Shown in pieces: positions 1 to 8,785 of a stretch of 64,000 nucleotides of DNA (positions within the stretch are counted from its first letter, which is position 1; each line of letters starts with the position of its first letter). The notes below the pieces were generated by a model. The model ran no database searches and had not been told where the DNA came from. It saw only the letters and a list, made by a program, of their open reading frames with translations. Position numbers and translations under genes: made by a program. Location of the stretch: contig CAIQEU010000011.1 in NCBI GenBank assembly GCA_903870905.1, positions 57,754 to 121,753 on the forward strand. The letters run 5' to 3'. The DNA comes from an uncultured Actinomycetes bacterium. Its GTDB lineage: Bacteria; Actinomycetota; Acidimicrobiia; Acidimicrobiales; RAAP-2.

Positions 1-793
1 CGATCGACGGGGCGGACTCGCCAGCGACGTAGGCCTCCCCGAGCCCACCGCCGAGGCACAGTTCCGCCAAGCCGAGTGGGGTGAAGAACGCCGCCACCAC
101 GCTGGCCGCCTGGGCGAAGTTCTCGAGGTTGAAGACCTGGCTGCCGATATGGGCGTGAATGCCCACGAGGTTGAGGAGACCAGTGGTTTGGATCTCGGCC
201 ACCGCCGCAGCTGCCGCTCCACTGGCCACGGAGAATCCAAATTTGGAGTCTTCTTGACCCGTTTGGACGAAGGCGTGGGTATGGGCGTGCACCCCAGGCG
301 TGACCCGGATCCACACCTTCGGCGTGACTCCGGTGGCCGCAGCCAAGGTCTCGAGTCGCGCGATCTCATCAGCGGAATCGATGATGATGCGCCCGACACC
401 AACCTCAAGCGCCGCGGCCAATTCCGCCACGGACTTATTGTTCCCGTGGAAGCGGAGGCGCTCAGGGTCGATACCCGCAGCGAGCGCGACGGCCATCTCG
501 CCGCTCGTCGAGACGTCGATCGACATTCCTGCGGCACTTGCGATCTTCGCCATTGCGACGCACCAGAAGGACTTCGACGCGAACGCCACGCCCGGTCCGA
601 ACGCCGCAACCGCCTCCTCGCAGCGAGCACGGAGATGCGCTTCGTCGTAGATGAACACCGGCGTGCCGAACTGCGCAGCGAGTTCGGCAACCGAAACGCC
701 ACCCACCGTGAGTCCCCCCTCGTCGTTGAGGCCCGCGTTGGGCGGCAGCAACGACCACGGCACAGGGGCTACAGGGTCCACCGGGTTCTCCAT
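1..793 (-). CDS. lysA: Diaminopimelate decarboxylase, N-terminal part (runs off left edge)
   Basis: PLP-dependent enzyme of the last step of lysine biosynthesis (meso-diaminopimelate to lysine plus CO2). The first 264 codons are present, from an ATG at 793; the C-terminal part lies outside the window. Visible are the alanine-racemase-like barrel start with GTPVFIYDE, the PLP lysine in FASKSFW, the STSGE segment, the GHNNK-like HGNNKS, and GIHAHIGSQ followed by a glycine-rich LGGGLG stretch, all in the order expected for LysA. It is divergent from the tRNA-Arg gene 102 bp away. In many actinomycetes lysA directly follows argS; here argS is about 12 kb away in the same orientation. Confidence 0.9.
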   Translation of the reverse strand, partial: MENPVDPVAPVPWSLLPPNAGLNDEGGLTVGGVSVAELAAQFGTPVFIYDEAHLRARCEEAVAAFGPGVAFASKSFWCVAMAKIASAAGMSIDVSTSGEMAVALAAGIDPERLRFHGNNKSVAELAAALEVGVGRIIIDSADEIARLETLAAATGVTPKVWIRVTPGVHAHTHAFVQTGQEDSKFGFSVASGAAAAAVAEIQTTGLLNLVGIHAHIGSQVFNLENFAQAASVVAAFFTPLGLAELCLGGGLGEAYVAGESAPSI

Positions 794-895
794 GCCTGCA
801 CGATACGACATCTCGAAATTGGGGACTGCGCTCGTGCCGACGAGGTGCGCCCGTCCAGATTGCCGAGAGGCGTGGGCTAGGGTGAAGGCACGCAA

Positions 896-971
896 GCGGG
901 CGTAGCTCAGCGGATAGAGCGCTTCCCTCCGGAGGAAGAAGTCGGGGGTTCAAATCCCTCCGCCCGCACCA
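896..971 (+). tRNA. tRNA-Arg (anticodon CCG)
   Basis: A full cloverleaf can be drawn: acceptor stem GCGGGCG/CGCCCGC, D arm GCUC/GAGC, anticodon stem CUUCC/GGAAG enclosing loop CUCCGGA (anticodon CCG, reads CGG), five-base variable loop, T arm GGGGG/CCCUC with loop UUCAAAU, discriminator A and a genomically encoded CCA (969-971). It reads rightward, so its 3' end points into the lysA-argS interval. Confidence 0.96.
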
Positions 972-1023
972 CTCTGGATCGTTTGCTCTCCGGATCTTCG
1001 GCTTTCCGTGGGGCCTAGAGGCC

Positions 1024-4000
1024 TCAGTATCGTGCCAACCACGGGACGATTCCCGCCGCGGTCGCCATGGAGCCGACGATCTCGCCGCCTACCTGACTGC
1101 TCGCCGTTGCGAGCACCCCTCCAGCTTGCGCATCGACCGGACGGAGGGGCCGGACACTCCTGAGCGCGGTGCCAGAGAGGTCGGCCACGAACCCTTGTGT
1201 CGAGCCACCACCGCTCCTCGTCGTCACGAGAACTGAGCAGTCGCCCTGCGGCCGACAGAGCACGGTAGAGGCGGTCGGCACGACCACCGTGGAGGCATCG
1301 GTCCACGATGCGGCGATCACCGGAGCCAGGGTCACAGCGGTGGTGAGGGGGATGACCGCAACGGAGGTGCCTCCGTGATCGACTCCGGCGACGAGCCCGG
1401 CACAGGTCGACGCTGCAGCGCAGGAGAGCCCGAGCACTTGGGCTTGCCCGCCGCTGTTGTGCGCCTGGGTTCCGTCCAGGACCTGCGCACGCCCCCAGCC
1501 GCCACCTCCGGTGCGATCCAGTACGACTTGGCGTTGGCCGAACCGGTCGATGGCTGTCCCGAGGATGAGGCAGTGTCCAGGTGCCGGACAGGCCAGCGCG
1601 TCGATCGAGGCCCCGAGGGTTCCGTGGGCACCGGCGTTGAGCGTCTGCCAGCCAGGCACCGGCTGCGCCGGTCCCCATCTTCCGTTCGCGAACCCAGTGA
1701 CGAAGCACTGCGTGAGACCAGCCACGTCTTCGTAGTTCCCTGCGATCACACACCGTTGCGGCGTGGCGCACGCCATGGCGGTCGCCATTGATCGCACCGA
1801 GAAGTTGGTCGTCCCCATGACCGCTTGCGTGGCGGCCTTGGTACCGGTCAGCGTCATGGCGAAGGACGTCGCGACTGCGTTCGTCCGGTCCCACGTCCCT
1901 GCACCGATGCACCGATTCGCCGAGCATTGCCAAGCCACGACGTCGACGTGTTGCCCAATGACGGACGCGTTCGGATCAGCGGCTAAGAGATGGACGCTGC
2001 CGATCATGCCGCCGAGGATCGAGACGGTTCCAAGGCTCACCTGCCCACTTGGTGCCGTCATCGCGAGGAGTGCCGTGCAGCGCGTGGGCGCACCGCAAGA
2101 AAGGCCGTCCACCACCGAGGACCATCCACTGGTCAGACCCGACGGCGCCTGCAGGACGCTCCAACCACTTGGGAGTTGCACCGCCACCGCAGCGGCAGGT
2201 TGCCCAGATCTCGAGACTGTCGTTCCAGCGAGGACGCACTGGCCTGACTGTGGGCATGCGAGCGCCGTGGCGCTGAATCCGGTGGTGAGGGTTGCCCCAG
2301 CGTTCACACCGGTTGCCCGGGCGAGGATGACTGCAGGGGCAGCAACCCCGTGATCGATCGTGGCAACGAATCCTTGGAGCGTGCCACTGGCATCGACGAT
2401 CTCACCGGCGACCACGCAGGACGTCGGTGTCGCACAGGACAGGAGTTGCGGATTCCCCATCACGTGGCTCAGGGCGCGAATCACGGGGGCGAGCCCCGTC
2501 GTGCGAACCGGCGCGCCCCACACACCATCGCGTTGCTCGATGACCGATCCCCTGCCAAGACTCGGGAAGGGTGGAGCTGCGACGACGGTGCAGTCGGTGA
2601 GGGCGTCGCAGGAGAGGCGGAGTGCGTTGAGGCCGGGATCCACGCCCGGCGACAGATCGAGTGGCGAAGCCACTGCTGCTGCATCGGTGGCGACCGGAGC
2701 CACGAGGAGCGTGGTGCTCGCGTTGGCATCGGTGGCGACCATGATCGCGGTGCAGGCATCGGATTGGGGGCACGACAGCGCTTCGGGGATTGCCCCGTTG
2801 CTCCCGACGTCGTTCTCGGTGACCCCAGCAACCGGAGTGATCGTTCCCCAGACACCGTCGACCATGGTGTCCGTTGCCACACCCTCAACGCCGAGCGCCG
2901 AGTAGGTGGCGACGAGGAGCGCACACGAGGTCGCCGACGAGCACTCGAGGTCAACGGGGTTCGCTCCTTGTGGGGCGCTCCCATCGAGTTCAGCAATGGC
3001 CACCGCCGGTTCCCAGGTCCCGCCTGAGAAGGTCGCGCTGAAGACGTGGGCGGTGCCCCCAGCATCCATTGCCGTCCCGACGGCAACGCAGGATCCGTCG
3101 TCGAAGCAGCGGAGCTCCCTCAAAACGCCACCGTCGTTGTACCGCGTGGCACCCACGTTCAGTCGGTCCACGCCGGGGAGTCGCTCCGGTGGCGACCAGA
3201 CACCCGACGTCGCCACCGCCACGAACGGCTGCACCGAGATCGCAGCATCGATGAAGGTTCCCGATGCCACGCAGGTCGATATGCCGCCGCAGGTCAGCCC
3301 ACTGAGCACCACCGACCCGCCACCGGTACCACCCGGCACCCGATCCGTGGCCAGACCCGTTCCCCACACTCCACCGCTGCTCGCGGCCACGTAGACGCCC
3401 CGAGTCGACCCTTGGACGTAGGTCCCACCAACGGCACAGGCTCCACCTTCGCTGCAGGTCGCCGTCGAGACCGTGATGGAGGGATCGGTGGGAAGCCCGC
3501 TCACCACCTGCGCGTTCGACCACGCACCGTTCGACCACGAAGCCACGAACACCAATGCCTGCGATGGCGCGACCAGTGCGGTTCCCGTTGCGATGCAGGT
3601 CGTTGGTGACGAGCAGGCAGTCGCGTCGATGGACGCTTTCGTCCACTGACTGGCTTGCTCGATGGCGTCCCCACTCGGCGGCGCCACCGCGGCAATGGCA
3701 CCCCAGGTGCCGTTGACGACACTCGTGACCATGGCCTCGCGCTGACCACTTGCCGAGGTCATCCAGCCACCGGCGATGCAGGTGCTTCCTGTCGGACAGG
3801 TCACCGTACTGAAACCGGCTGGCGGACTCGCCCGGGTCGTGGGTGGCACGATCTGCGGGGCGGTCAACTGCCCAATTTCCACGGGAGACGCCCAGGAACC
3901 ATTGGTCATCGTGGTGGCCACTGCGATGAGGGCACCGGACGCGTCGGTTGCGACCCCGACTGCTGTGCAGGACGCTGCATCGGAACACGACTCGTCCTGC

Positions 4001-4149
4001 CACGTGATCGACATCGTGACGAACGGCGGCGTCGTCAGCCCAGGGATCTGCACCACGGGCACGACGGGTGCAGGCGTCGTCGCACCTGCCAAGGGCACTC
4101 CGATGAGGAGGGTGATCGCAGCGAGGAGTGTGGTCGCCAGTGGTCGCAT
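1024..4149 (-). CDS. Large secreted protein with 17 two-cysteine repeats
   Basis: A 1041-aa protein of unknown function. It starts at ATG 4149 (MRPLATTLLAAITLLIG), giving a typical signal peptide that ends near LAGATTPAP, so it is probably exported. The rest is 17 tandem units of about 50-60 aa. Each has a Cys pair spaced C-x4/5-C (for example CSDAASC, CPTGSTC, CATPTSC), then a small-residue patch such as VAVG or VVAG, a D-x-x-G turn, a beta-rich FVAT-like segment and usually a Gly-Trp near the end. The pattern fits a beta-propeller or repeat solenoid stabilised by local disulphides. Later repeats (12-13, 16-17) are less regular. No catalytic motif or membrane anchor is visible. It converges on nothing to its left except the tRNA. 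Confidence 0.75.
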   Translation of the reverse strand: MRPLATTLLAAITLLIGVPLAGATTPAPVVPVVQIPGLTTPPFVTMSITWQDESCSDAASCTAVGVATDASGALIAVATTMTNGSWASPVEIGQLTAPQIVPPTTRASPPAGFSTVTCPTGSTCIAGGWMTSASGQREAMVTSVVNGTWGAIAAVAPPSGDAIEQASQWTKASIDATACSSPTTCIATGTALVAPSQALVFVASWSNGAWSNAQVVSGLPTDPSITVSTATCSEGGACAVGGTYVQGSTRGVYVAASSGGVWGTGLATDRVPGGTGGGSVVLSGLTCGGISTCVASGTFIDAAISVQPFVAVATSGVWSPPERLPGVDRLNVGATRYNDGGVLRELRCFDDGSCVAVGTAMDAGGTAHVFSATFSGGTWEPAVAIAELDGSAPQGANPVDLECSSATSCALLVATYSALGVEGVATDTMVDGVWGTITPVAGVTENDVGSNGAIPEALSCPQSDACTAIMVATDANASTTLLVAPVATDAAAVASPLDLSPGVDPGLNALRLSCDALTDCTVVAAPPFPSLGRGSVIEQRDGVWGAPVRTTGLAPVIRALSHVMGNPQLLSCATPTSCVVAGEIVDASGTLQGFVATIDHGVAAPAVILARATGVNAGATLTTGFSATALACPQSGQCVLAGTTVSRSGQPAAAVAVQLPSGWSVLQAPSGLTSGWSSVVDGLSCGAPTRCTALLAMTAPSGQVSLGTVSILGGMIGSVHLLAADPNASVIGQHVDVVAWQCSANRCIGAGTWDRTNAVATSFAMTLTGTKAATQAVMGTTNFSVRSMATAMACATPQRCVIAGNYEDVAGLTQCFVTGFANGRWGPAQPVPGWQTLNAGAHGTLGASIDALACPAPGHCLILGTAIDRFGQRQVVLDRTGGGGWGRAQVLDGTQAHNSGGQAQVLGLSCAAASTCAGLVAGVDHGGTSVAVIPLTTAVTLAPVIAASWTDASTVVVPTASTVLCRPQGDCSVLVTTRSGGGSTQGFVADLSGTALRSVRPLRPVDAQAGGVLATASSQVGGEIVGSMATAAGIVPWLARY

Positions 4150-4189
4150 CACTCCCACTCTCGCAGTCGCCAGCACCGTGGCGAGCGCG

Positions 4190-5038
4190 TCAGCCCTCAA
4201 CGAGGCCCGATGGCGCCTTCGGGCGGCGGGGCAAGAATCCACTCGTGGTGGCAACGTACTCGTCGTAGCCCGCTCGGGTCTTCGTGAGCTTGGCTTCGAG
4301 CAATGGCTTTCCAGAAATGGAGGTGAGCAGTCGCGTCATGGCCAGCGGGGACAGCACGCTGAGCGCCCCGAGTCCGGTTGACGCTGCAGCTGCGTAGATC
4401 CCCCACCACAACACCGCGTCGCCGAAGTAGTTGGGGTGGCGGGTGTATCGCCAGAGTCCCGACCGCATCGTGGTGCCAGCGTTCGCTGGGTTCTTCAGAA
4501 ACGCACGCAACTGGGCATCACCCACCGCTTCGGTGCCGAGGCCGATCGCCATGACGCCCGCGCCGATGATTCCCAACGCCGTGACACTGGTGCGCGCGGT
4601 GGCGATGGTCTGCAGAGGAATGGAGATGAACCACATGAGTGCCATTTGGAGGCTGTAGATCTTGGTGAGGGCGTAGAGGTGGGGGTTGCGCCCACGAGCG
4701 CCCTTCATGATCCAGACATAACGGGAATCCTCACCGTGACCGCGCTGACGAATGGCCAAGTAGATCGAGAGCCGAAGGCTCCATGCGACGAGGGCGATGG
4801 CGACGAGGAGCCGAGTGAGCGGAGCACCGGTTGCGCCGAAGACCGTGAAGCCCGTGCCGCAGTGGTGCGCAGCGGTGAGGAGCGACACGCCGTAGATCAC
4901 CGAGAAGCCGGAACTCCAGAAGATGTCGATGGTGGCGTGCCGCTTCGTCACGAAGCTGAGTGCATAGGCCACGAGGAGCCAGAGGACCGCCGTGGCGGCA
5001 GCAACGAGCAGATTCCAGAAGAACCAAGAGTGGAGCAT
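4190..5038 (-). CDS. DUF1295 / steroid 5-alpha-reductase-like membrane protein
   Basis: A 282-aa polytopic membrane protein. The diagnostic feature is near the C-terminus: GLWRYTRHPNYFGD, the cofactor-binding signature shared by DUF1295, the C-terminal domain of 3-oxo-5-alpha-steroid 4-dehydrogenases and isoprenylcysteine methyltransferase-like proteins. About six to seven hydrophobic segments precede and follow it. The substrate is unknown; family members are presumed lipid or steroid reductases. It begins at ATG 5038 and is divergent from the winged-helix gene at 5125. The nearby desaturase and SDR suggest a lipid context, which is inference only. Confidence 0.8.
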   Translation of the reverse strand: MLHSWFFWNLLVAAATAVLWLLVAYALSFVTKRHATIDIFWSSGFSVIYGVSLLTAAHHCGTGFTVFGATGAPLTRLLVAIALVAWSLRLSIYLAIRQRGHGEDSRYVWIMKGARGRNPHLYALTKIYSLQMALMWFISIPLQTIATARTSVTALGIIGAGVMAIGLGTEAVGDAQLRAFLKNPANAGTTMRSGLWRYTRHPNYFGDAVLWWGIYAAAASTGLGALSVLSPLAMTRLLTSISGKPLLEAKLTKTRAGYDEYVATTSGFLPRRPKAPSGLVEG

Positions 5039-5112
5039 GGTGTTGGTCTACCAGCATCAGCATGCAGATGCAGGGAGTGACCAGCGGGTTTGGAGGTTCG
5101 CTGAGGCGTCGG

Positions 5113-5118
5113 TATGGT
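5113..5118 (+). promoter_or_regulatory. -10 box TATGGT, leaderless start for the winged-helix gene
   Basis: TATGGT lies 6 nt before ATG 5125. With transcription starting about 6-7 nt after the -10 box, the mRNA would begin at or next to the start codon. No Shine-Dalgarno sequence fits. Confidence 0.45.
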
Positions 5119-5124
5119 GGCGCC

Positions 5125-5421
5125 ATGAGCGGAGGAACCGGGACAGATCACCGTCGTTGGCACTTCTTAACCCACCACAGCCGCGTGCTGCTCGCCGTGC
5201 ACCGTGACCCCGAGATCAAACTGGCCACCCTCGCTTCGGAGGTAGGGATCACCCCTCGGGCGACCCAACACCTCCTCCGGGATCTCGAGCGCGACGGCGC
5301 GATCTCCCGAATTCGCGTCGGGCGGCGGAACCACTACGAGGTCCACCTCGACGCACTGGCACCGAGTGAGATCGGCAGTTCGGTGACCCTCGGGAACGTG
5401 CTCGGTCGCTTGAGCGCCTGA
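5125..5421 (+). CDS. Small winged-helix (MarR/ArsR-like) regulator
   Basis: A 98-aa protein that is essentially one winged helix: HHSRVLLAVHRDPEIKLATLASEVGITPRATQHLL is read in consecutive helices (positions about 15-48), followed by the wing at ISRIRVGRRNHYEVHL. It resembles stand-alone ArsR/MarR DNA-binding domains of actinobacteria. No metal or ligand site is apparent. It ends just upstream of the desaturase gene, which it may co-regulate; this is inferred from proximity only. Confidence 0.7.
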   Translation: MSGGTGTDHRRWHFLTHHSRVLLAVHRDPEIKLATLASEVGITPRATQHLLRDLERDGAISRIRVGRRNHYEVHLDALAPSEIGSSVTLGNVLGRLSA

Positions 5422-5462
5422 CCGCAGTGTCCAAAGTGCCAGCGATGCGGTTGAATAGATCC

Positions 5463-6428
5463 GTGGAGACCATGGTGCTGGCCGAATCGGCTCGACCCGA
5501 CGTCCTGCCGACGGCGCGCCTGTTGGAATCTGGCAAGCCCGTGGCGGACCTCCGCCGGCCGCTTCGTGAAATCTCAAATGGTCGAAACGCGATCTCCGTC
5601 GTCGCGGTGTGGGCCTGGACGGCGCTCATTGCTGGCGTCGCAGTTGCGATCGGCACCTGGTGGTCCGTCCTCTTGGGGTTCATCCTCATGGGTCCCATGC
5701 ACGCTCGCTTCGCAATTTTGATGCATGAGGCAGCCCATCGGCTCCTGTTCACGAAAACCACAGTGAACGACGTCGTCGGCAACCTGCTCATCGCCGCTCC
5801 GGCACTCGTGCCGCTCTCGATCTACCGACGCTCCCATATGGCGCACCACCGAGAGGAGTTCGGTCCGAACGAGCCCGACATCGCCTTCTACCGCGGGTAC
5901 CCAACGACGAGAGCAGCGCTGCTCCGGCGCCTGGTGCGCGATGCGGTCGGAATTTCGGGGTGGAAGAATCTGACGCCGCTGTTCAAGGCGTTGCGCAGCA
6001 CGCAGGGTCGTGCGATCGCCGGACCGATCCTCGGCGCCCAAGCGGTCCTCGTGGTCGCGTTCTGGATCGGCACCGGTGCGTGGTGGGCCTACCTCGTGTT
6101 CTGGTTACTGCCGTGGATGACCCAGTGGCGGGTCCTCAACCGACTCCGGGCCATTGCTGAGCATGGTGGGCTTCAGGCCTCGAGTGATCGGCGCGTGACC
6201 ACCCACAACGTGGCGCAGCACCTGTGGTCACAGTTCTGGTTCGTGCCCTACAACACCGGGTGGCACCTCGCCCACCACGTCGACTTGGGTATCCCGTTCC
6301 GCAAGTTGCCCGCATTCCACCGAGAGCTCGAACGCGCCGGTTACGCCACGCCGGAGAACACCTACCCCTCCTACCTCGCCCTCTGGCGTGCGGCCACGAG
6401 CGCTGCAGTCGAGCCGGCGAAGCCCTAG
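5463..6428 (+). CDS. Fatty acid desaturase family membrane di-iron protein
   Basis: A membrane desaturase/hydroxylase with the three histidine boxes of the family: HEAAHR, HMAHH and HLAHH, spaced as in acyl-lipid desaturases, and hydrophobic segments between them. It introduces double bonds or hydroxyls into acyl chains or carotenoid-type substrates using two irons and oxygen; the substrate cannot be told. The start is uncertain: GTG 5463 (taken here, about 321 aa) or ATG 5472, with possible upstream GTG 5427. It is followed by an SDR gene 48 nt downstream on the same strand. Confidence 0.85.
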   Translation: METMVLAESARPDVLPTARLLESGKPVADLRRPLREISNGRNAISVVAVWAWTALIAGVAVAIGTWWSVLLGFILMGPMHARFAILMHEAAHRLLFTKTTVNDVVGNLLIAAPALVPLSIYRRSHMAHHREEFGPNEPDIAFYRGYPTTRAALLRRLVRDAVGISGWKNLTPLFKALRSTQGRAIAGPILGAQAVLVVAFWIGTGAWWAYLVFWLLPWMTQWRVLNRLRAIAEHGGLQASSDRRVTTHNVAQHLWSQFWFVPYNTGWHLAHHVDLGIPFRKLPAFHRELERAGYATPENTYPSYLALWRAATSAAVEPAKP

Positions 6429-6476
6429 GGCCCCCACTACGCTTCGGCAAGAACCACCCCACCGCGAGGAGCCACC

Positions 6477-7316
6477 ATGGCAACCATTCTGATCACCGGT
6501 GCATCGAGTGGCATTGGTGAAGCCGCAGCGTTGCTGTTGGCCAAGGACCATGCGGTCACTGCCACCGTTCGGACTGAATCGGCGAGGGATGCCCTCATCG
6601 CCAAGGCTGCAACCGCTGGGGTCTCCGTCGAGGTCGCCCTCGTCGACGTCTGTGATCTCGATGCGGTGCGAGGCCTCGTCGCCAGGCTCGAGACTGCCGG
6701 AGGGATCGACGTCTTGGTGCAGAACGCCGGGACGGGATTCGTCGGCACGCTCGAGCAACTCGACCTCGGTGAGTTGCGGCGAGCTCTCGAGGTCAACTTC
6801 TTCGGGGCCGCCCAGACGCTTCAGGCCGTACTGCCGGGAATGCGCACCAGAGGCCACGGCAGGATCCTCGCGGTGTCCTCAGTTGGCGGCGCCGTCGGTC
6901 AGCCCTTCAACGACGCCTACTGCGCAGCCAAGTTCGCCCTCGAAGGGCTCCTCGAGAGCTTGGCGCCGGTGGCAGCCACCGTCGGGATCGCCATCTCCGT
7001 CATCGAGCCTGGACCAGTCGCCACCAAGTTCATCGCCAACGTCCAAGGCTTGGATGCCGTGCTCGACGGCGGGGCAAACGACCCCTACGCCGCCGCCAAG
7101 GCCAACTACATGGCTCGCCTCGGTGCCCCCGAGCGAATGGCGGGCATGCAGTCCTCCGAGGACGTCGCCCAGGTGATTGCCGAGGTCATTTCCACCCCCA
7201 CTCCAGCGCTCCGCTACCAAACGAGCACGTGGTCGACTGCCTTCGTCGCCACCAAGTTGCATGACGTCACGGGCGACGCGGTGATCTCGATGACCAGTGC
7301 GTGGGTCGCTGACTGA
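6477..7316 (+). CDS. Short-chain dehydrogenase/reductase
   Basis: A 279-aa classical SDR. It shows the NAD(P)-binding TGASSGIG at residues 7-14, NAG (QNAG), the catalytic Ser in AVSSVGG, the YCAAK Tyr/Lys pair and a PGPVAT segment. The start ATG 6477 has a GAGGAG ribosome site. It ends 2 bp before the stop of the convergent mycofactocin-type SDR but is a different subfamily and lacks the insert of that one. The substrate is unknown. Confidence 0.85.
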   Translation: MATILITGASSGIGEAAALLLAKDHAVTATVRTESARDALIAKAATAGVSVEVALVDVCDLDAVRGLVARLETAGGIDVLVQNAGTGFVGTLEQLDLGELRRALEVNFFGAAQTLQAVLPGMRTRGHGRILAVSSVGGAVGQPFNDAYCAAKFALEGLLESLAPVAATVGIAISVIEPGPVATKFIANVQGLDAVLDGGANDPYAAAKANYMARLGAPERMAGMQSSEDVAQVIAEVISTPTPALRYQTSTWSTAFVATKLHDVTGDAVISMTSAWVAD

Positions 7317-7318
7317 GG

Positions 7319-8107
7319 TCAGCCGGCGGTCATGCCACCATCGACGGGGATGAGCGCTCCAGTGATGGCAGAGGATTCAGTGCTGGCGAGGAAGCAGATG
7401 GCCGCGGCCACCTCGGCGGGTTCGAGCAGTCGTCCGTTCAGGTGGTGCACCGCAAACTCCTCGACGGAGTCCAAGTCGTAGAAGGCGGCACAGGCCTCAA
7501 GGAGTGCGGTGCGCGTCGATCCTGGAAGGACGGCGTTGGCGGTGATGCCGGTCGCTCCGAGGTCGGCGGCGAGGCCACGGATGTAGCCGGCCGCTGCGTG
7601 TTTGGAGGCGCCGTAGGCGGCGAGGAGGTCGTTCGCCATCACGCCCGCGGCACTGGCGATGGCGATGAACCGACCGCTCCGTGGCGCACCTCGGCGCAGC
7701 AGTGCCGGGACGGCTGCTTGGGCGGTGACGTGGATTCCGTTCAGGTTGACCGAGAGGTTGAGGTCAACCTCTTCGGTCGAGGTCTCCCAGGCTCGTCGAC
7801 CACCGGTCGCTACGCCTGCTCCAGCCACGACCACGTCGAGGCCGCCGAAGACCGATTCAGCGAGGGCGACGGCTTCGGTCATGGTCGGGAGATCTCGAAC
7901 GTCACCCTTGACCGCCCGGACGGCATCGCCGTGTCGAGCGAGGACGGCATCGAGGTCGGCGTCGGTGGCGAGGGAGTAGCTGAGACCATCGAGATCGGAG
8001 CAGCGGTCGACGATGACCACGCCGTAGCCCGCCGACACCAGTGCATCGACGGTGGCGGCACCAATCCCCCGCGCCCCACCGGTCACCAGTGCTACTCGCT
8101 CCGTCAC
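7319..8107 (-). CDS. Mycofactocin-coupled SDR family oxidoreductase
   Basis: A 262-aa SDR with TGGARGIG at the N-terminus, the catalytic Ser in IASAAG and YGASK. It has the insert typical of mycofactocin-coupled SDRs (LATDADLDAVLARHG then VKGDVRD), which in that family helps retain a non-exchanging NAD(H). The start is taken as GTG 8107, which overlaps the mftE stop (GTGA) and has AGGAG 6 nt upstream; an ATG at 8125 is an alternative. As last gene of the mftABCE operon it is probably a client enzyme whose bound NADH is reoxidised by mycofactocin. That role is established for the family and inferred here. Confidence 0.85.
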   Translation of the reverse strand: MTERVALVTGGARGIGAATVDALVSAGYGVVIVDRCSDLDGLSYSLATDADLDAVLARHGDAVRAVKGDVRDLPTMTEAVALAESVFGGLDVVVAGAGVATGGRRAWETSTEEVDLNLSVNLNGIHVTAQAAVPALLRRGAPRSGRFIAIASAAGVMANDLLAAYGASKHAAAGYIRGLAADLGATGITANAVLPGSTRTALLEACAAFYDLDSVEEFAVHHLNGRLLEPAEVAAAICFLASTESSAITGALIPVDGGMTAG

Positions 8108-8778
8108 CGCCACTCCTCTCGCCACGTCTGCGCTGCAGTGGCCAGCCTGCCACGCATCGCCTCGAAGCGGCGCAACCCATCTGCAGCGCTGGCAGTCGTC
8201 GCATCGCCGAGGACGCCGCTGGGGCTCACCGCGGCCATCCCGTGGCGCTGGAGCTCGGGGAGCAGGGTGGCGAGTGGCTCCGTGCGACCGACCGGTCGCT
8301 CATTGCCGACGAGGTGGGGGGCGAGGTGGAGGATGAGCGAGGTCTCGGCGTGGCCAGCGTGGGCGTCGCCGTCGTCGACCACTCGGCCGACGCCGAAGCG
8401 ATCACCTGACGCTTCGAGCGTGGCTGCTGCTCGATGGATGGCGGCAGCGTTGCCCCCGTGGCCGTTGACGACGTAGACCGCGGCACATGAGCCCCGTGCG
8501 GAGTAGACGAGTTCAACGAGGATGTTCGAGAGCACCTCGGTGCCAATCGACAAGGTCCCGGGGAATCCCGCATGTTCTCCTGATGCACCGATCCCCACCG
8601 TCGGGCCGAGGACGAACCCGTCGACGTCGTCGCAGAGCGCTGCAGCGAGGGCTTCTGCGATCACCGTGTCGGTGTTGAGGGGGAGGTGCGGACCGTGTTG
8701 CTCGACCGATCCAATCGGCACGACGAGGACTCGTGCAGGGTCCACCTCAGGGCTCCTCAGTGAGGAGAAGGGGCGCAC
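8104..8778 (-). CDS. mftE: Mycofactocin peptidase MftE (creatininase family)
   Basis: In characterised systems MftE hydrolyses the modified MftA to release the C-terminal Val-Tyr-derived core. This 224-aa protein has the creatininase-family metal sites: GSVEQHGPHLPLNTDT near the N-terminus (Glu, His, Asp ligands), GHGGN in the middle and HAGHAETS later. The start is GTG 8778 with GAGG 5 nt upstream, 7 nt after the mftC stop; GTG 8784 is an alternative. It follows mftC directly, where most clusters have mftD between them. Confidence 0.88.
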   Translation of the reverse strand: MRPFSSLRSPEVDPARVLVVPIGSVEQHGPHLPLNTDTVIAEALAAALCDDVDGFVLGPTVGIGASGEHAGFPGTLSIGTEVLSNILVELVYSARGSCAAVYVVNGHGGNAAAIHRAAATLEASGDRFGVGRVVDDGDAHAGHAETSLILHLAPHLVGNERPVGRTEPLATLLPELQRHGMAAVSPSGVLGDATTASAADGLRRFEAMRGRLATAAQTWREEWR

Positions 8779-8785
8779 CCCCACC

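Noticed and set aside
896..971. tRNA-Arg as an integration site for a mobile element
   Set aside because: No integrase gene or repeated tRNA 3' end was found in the window; the lysA-argS interval contains only ordinary metabolic genes.
1024..4149. Repeated pattern considered as CRISPR or nucleotide tandem repeat
   Set aside because: The periodicity is in the protein (Cys pairs); nucleotide sequences of the units differ widely.
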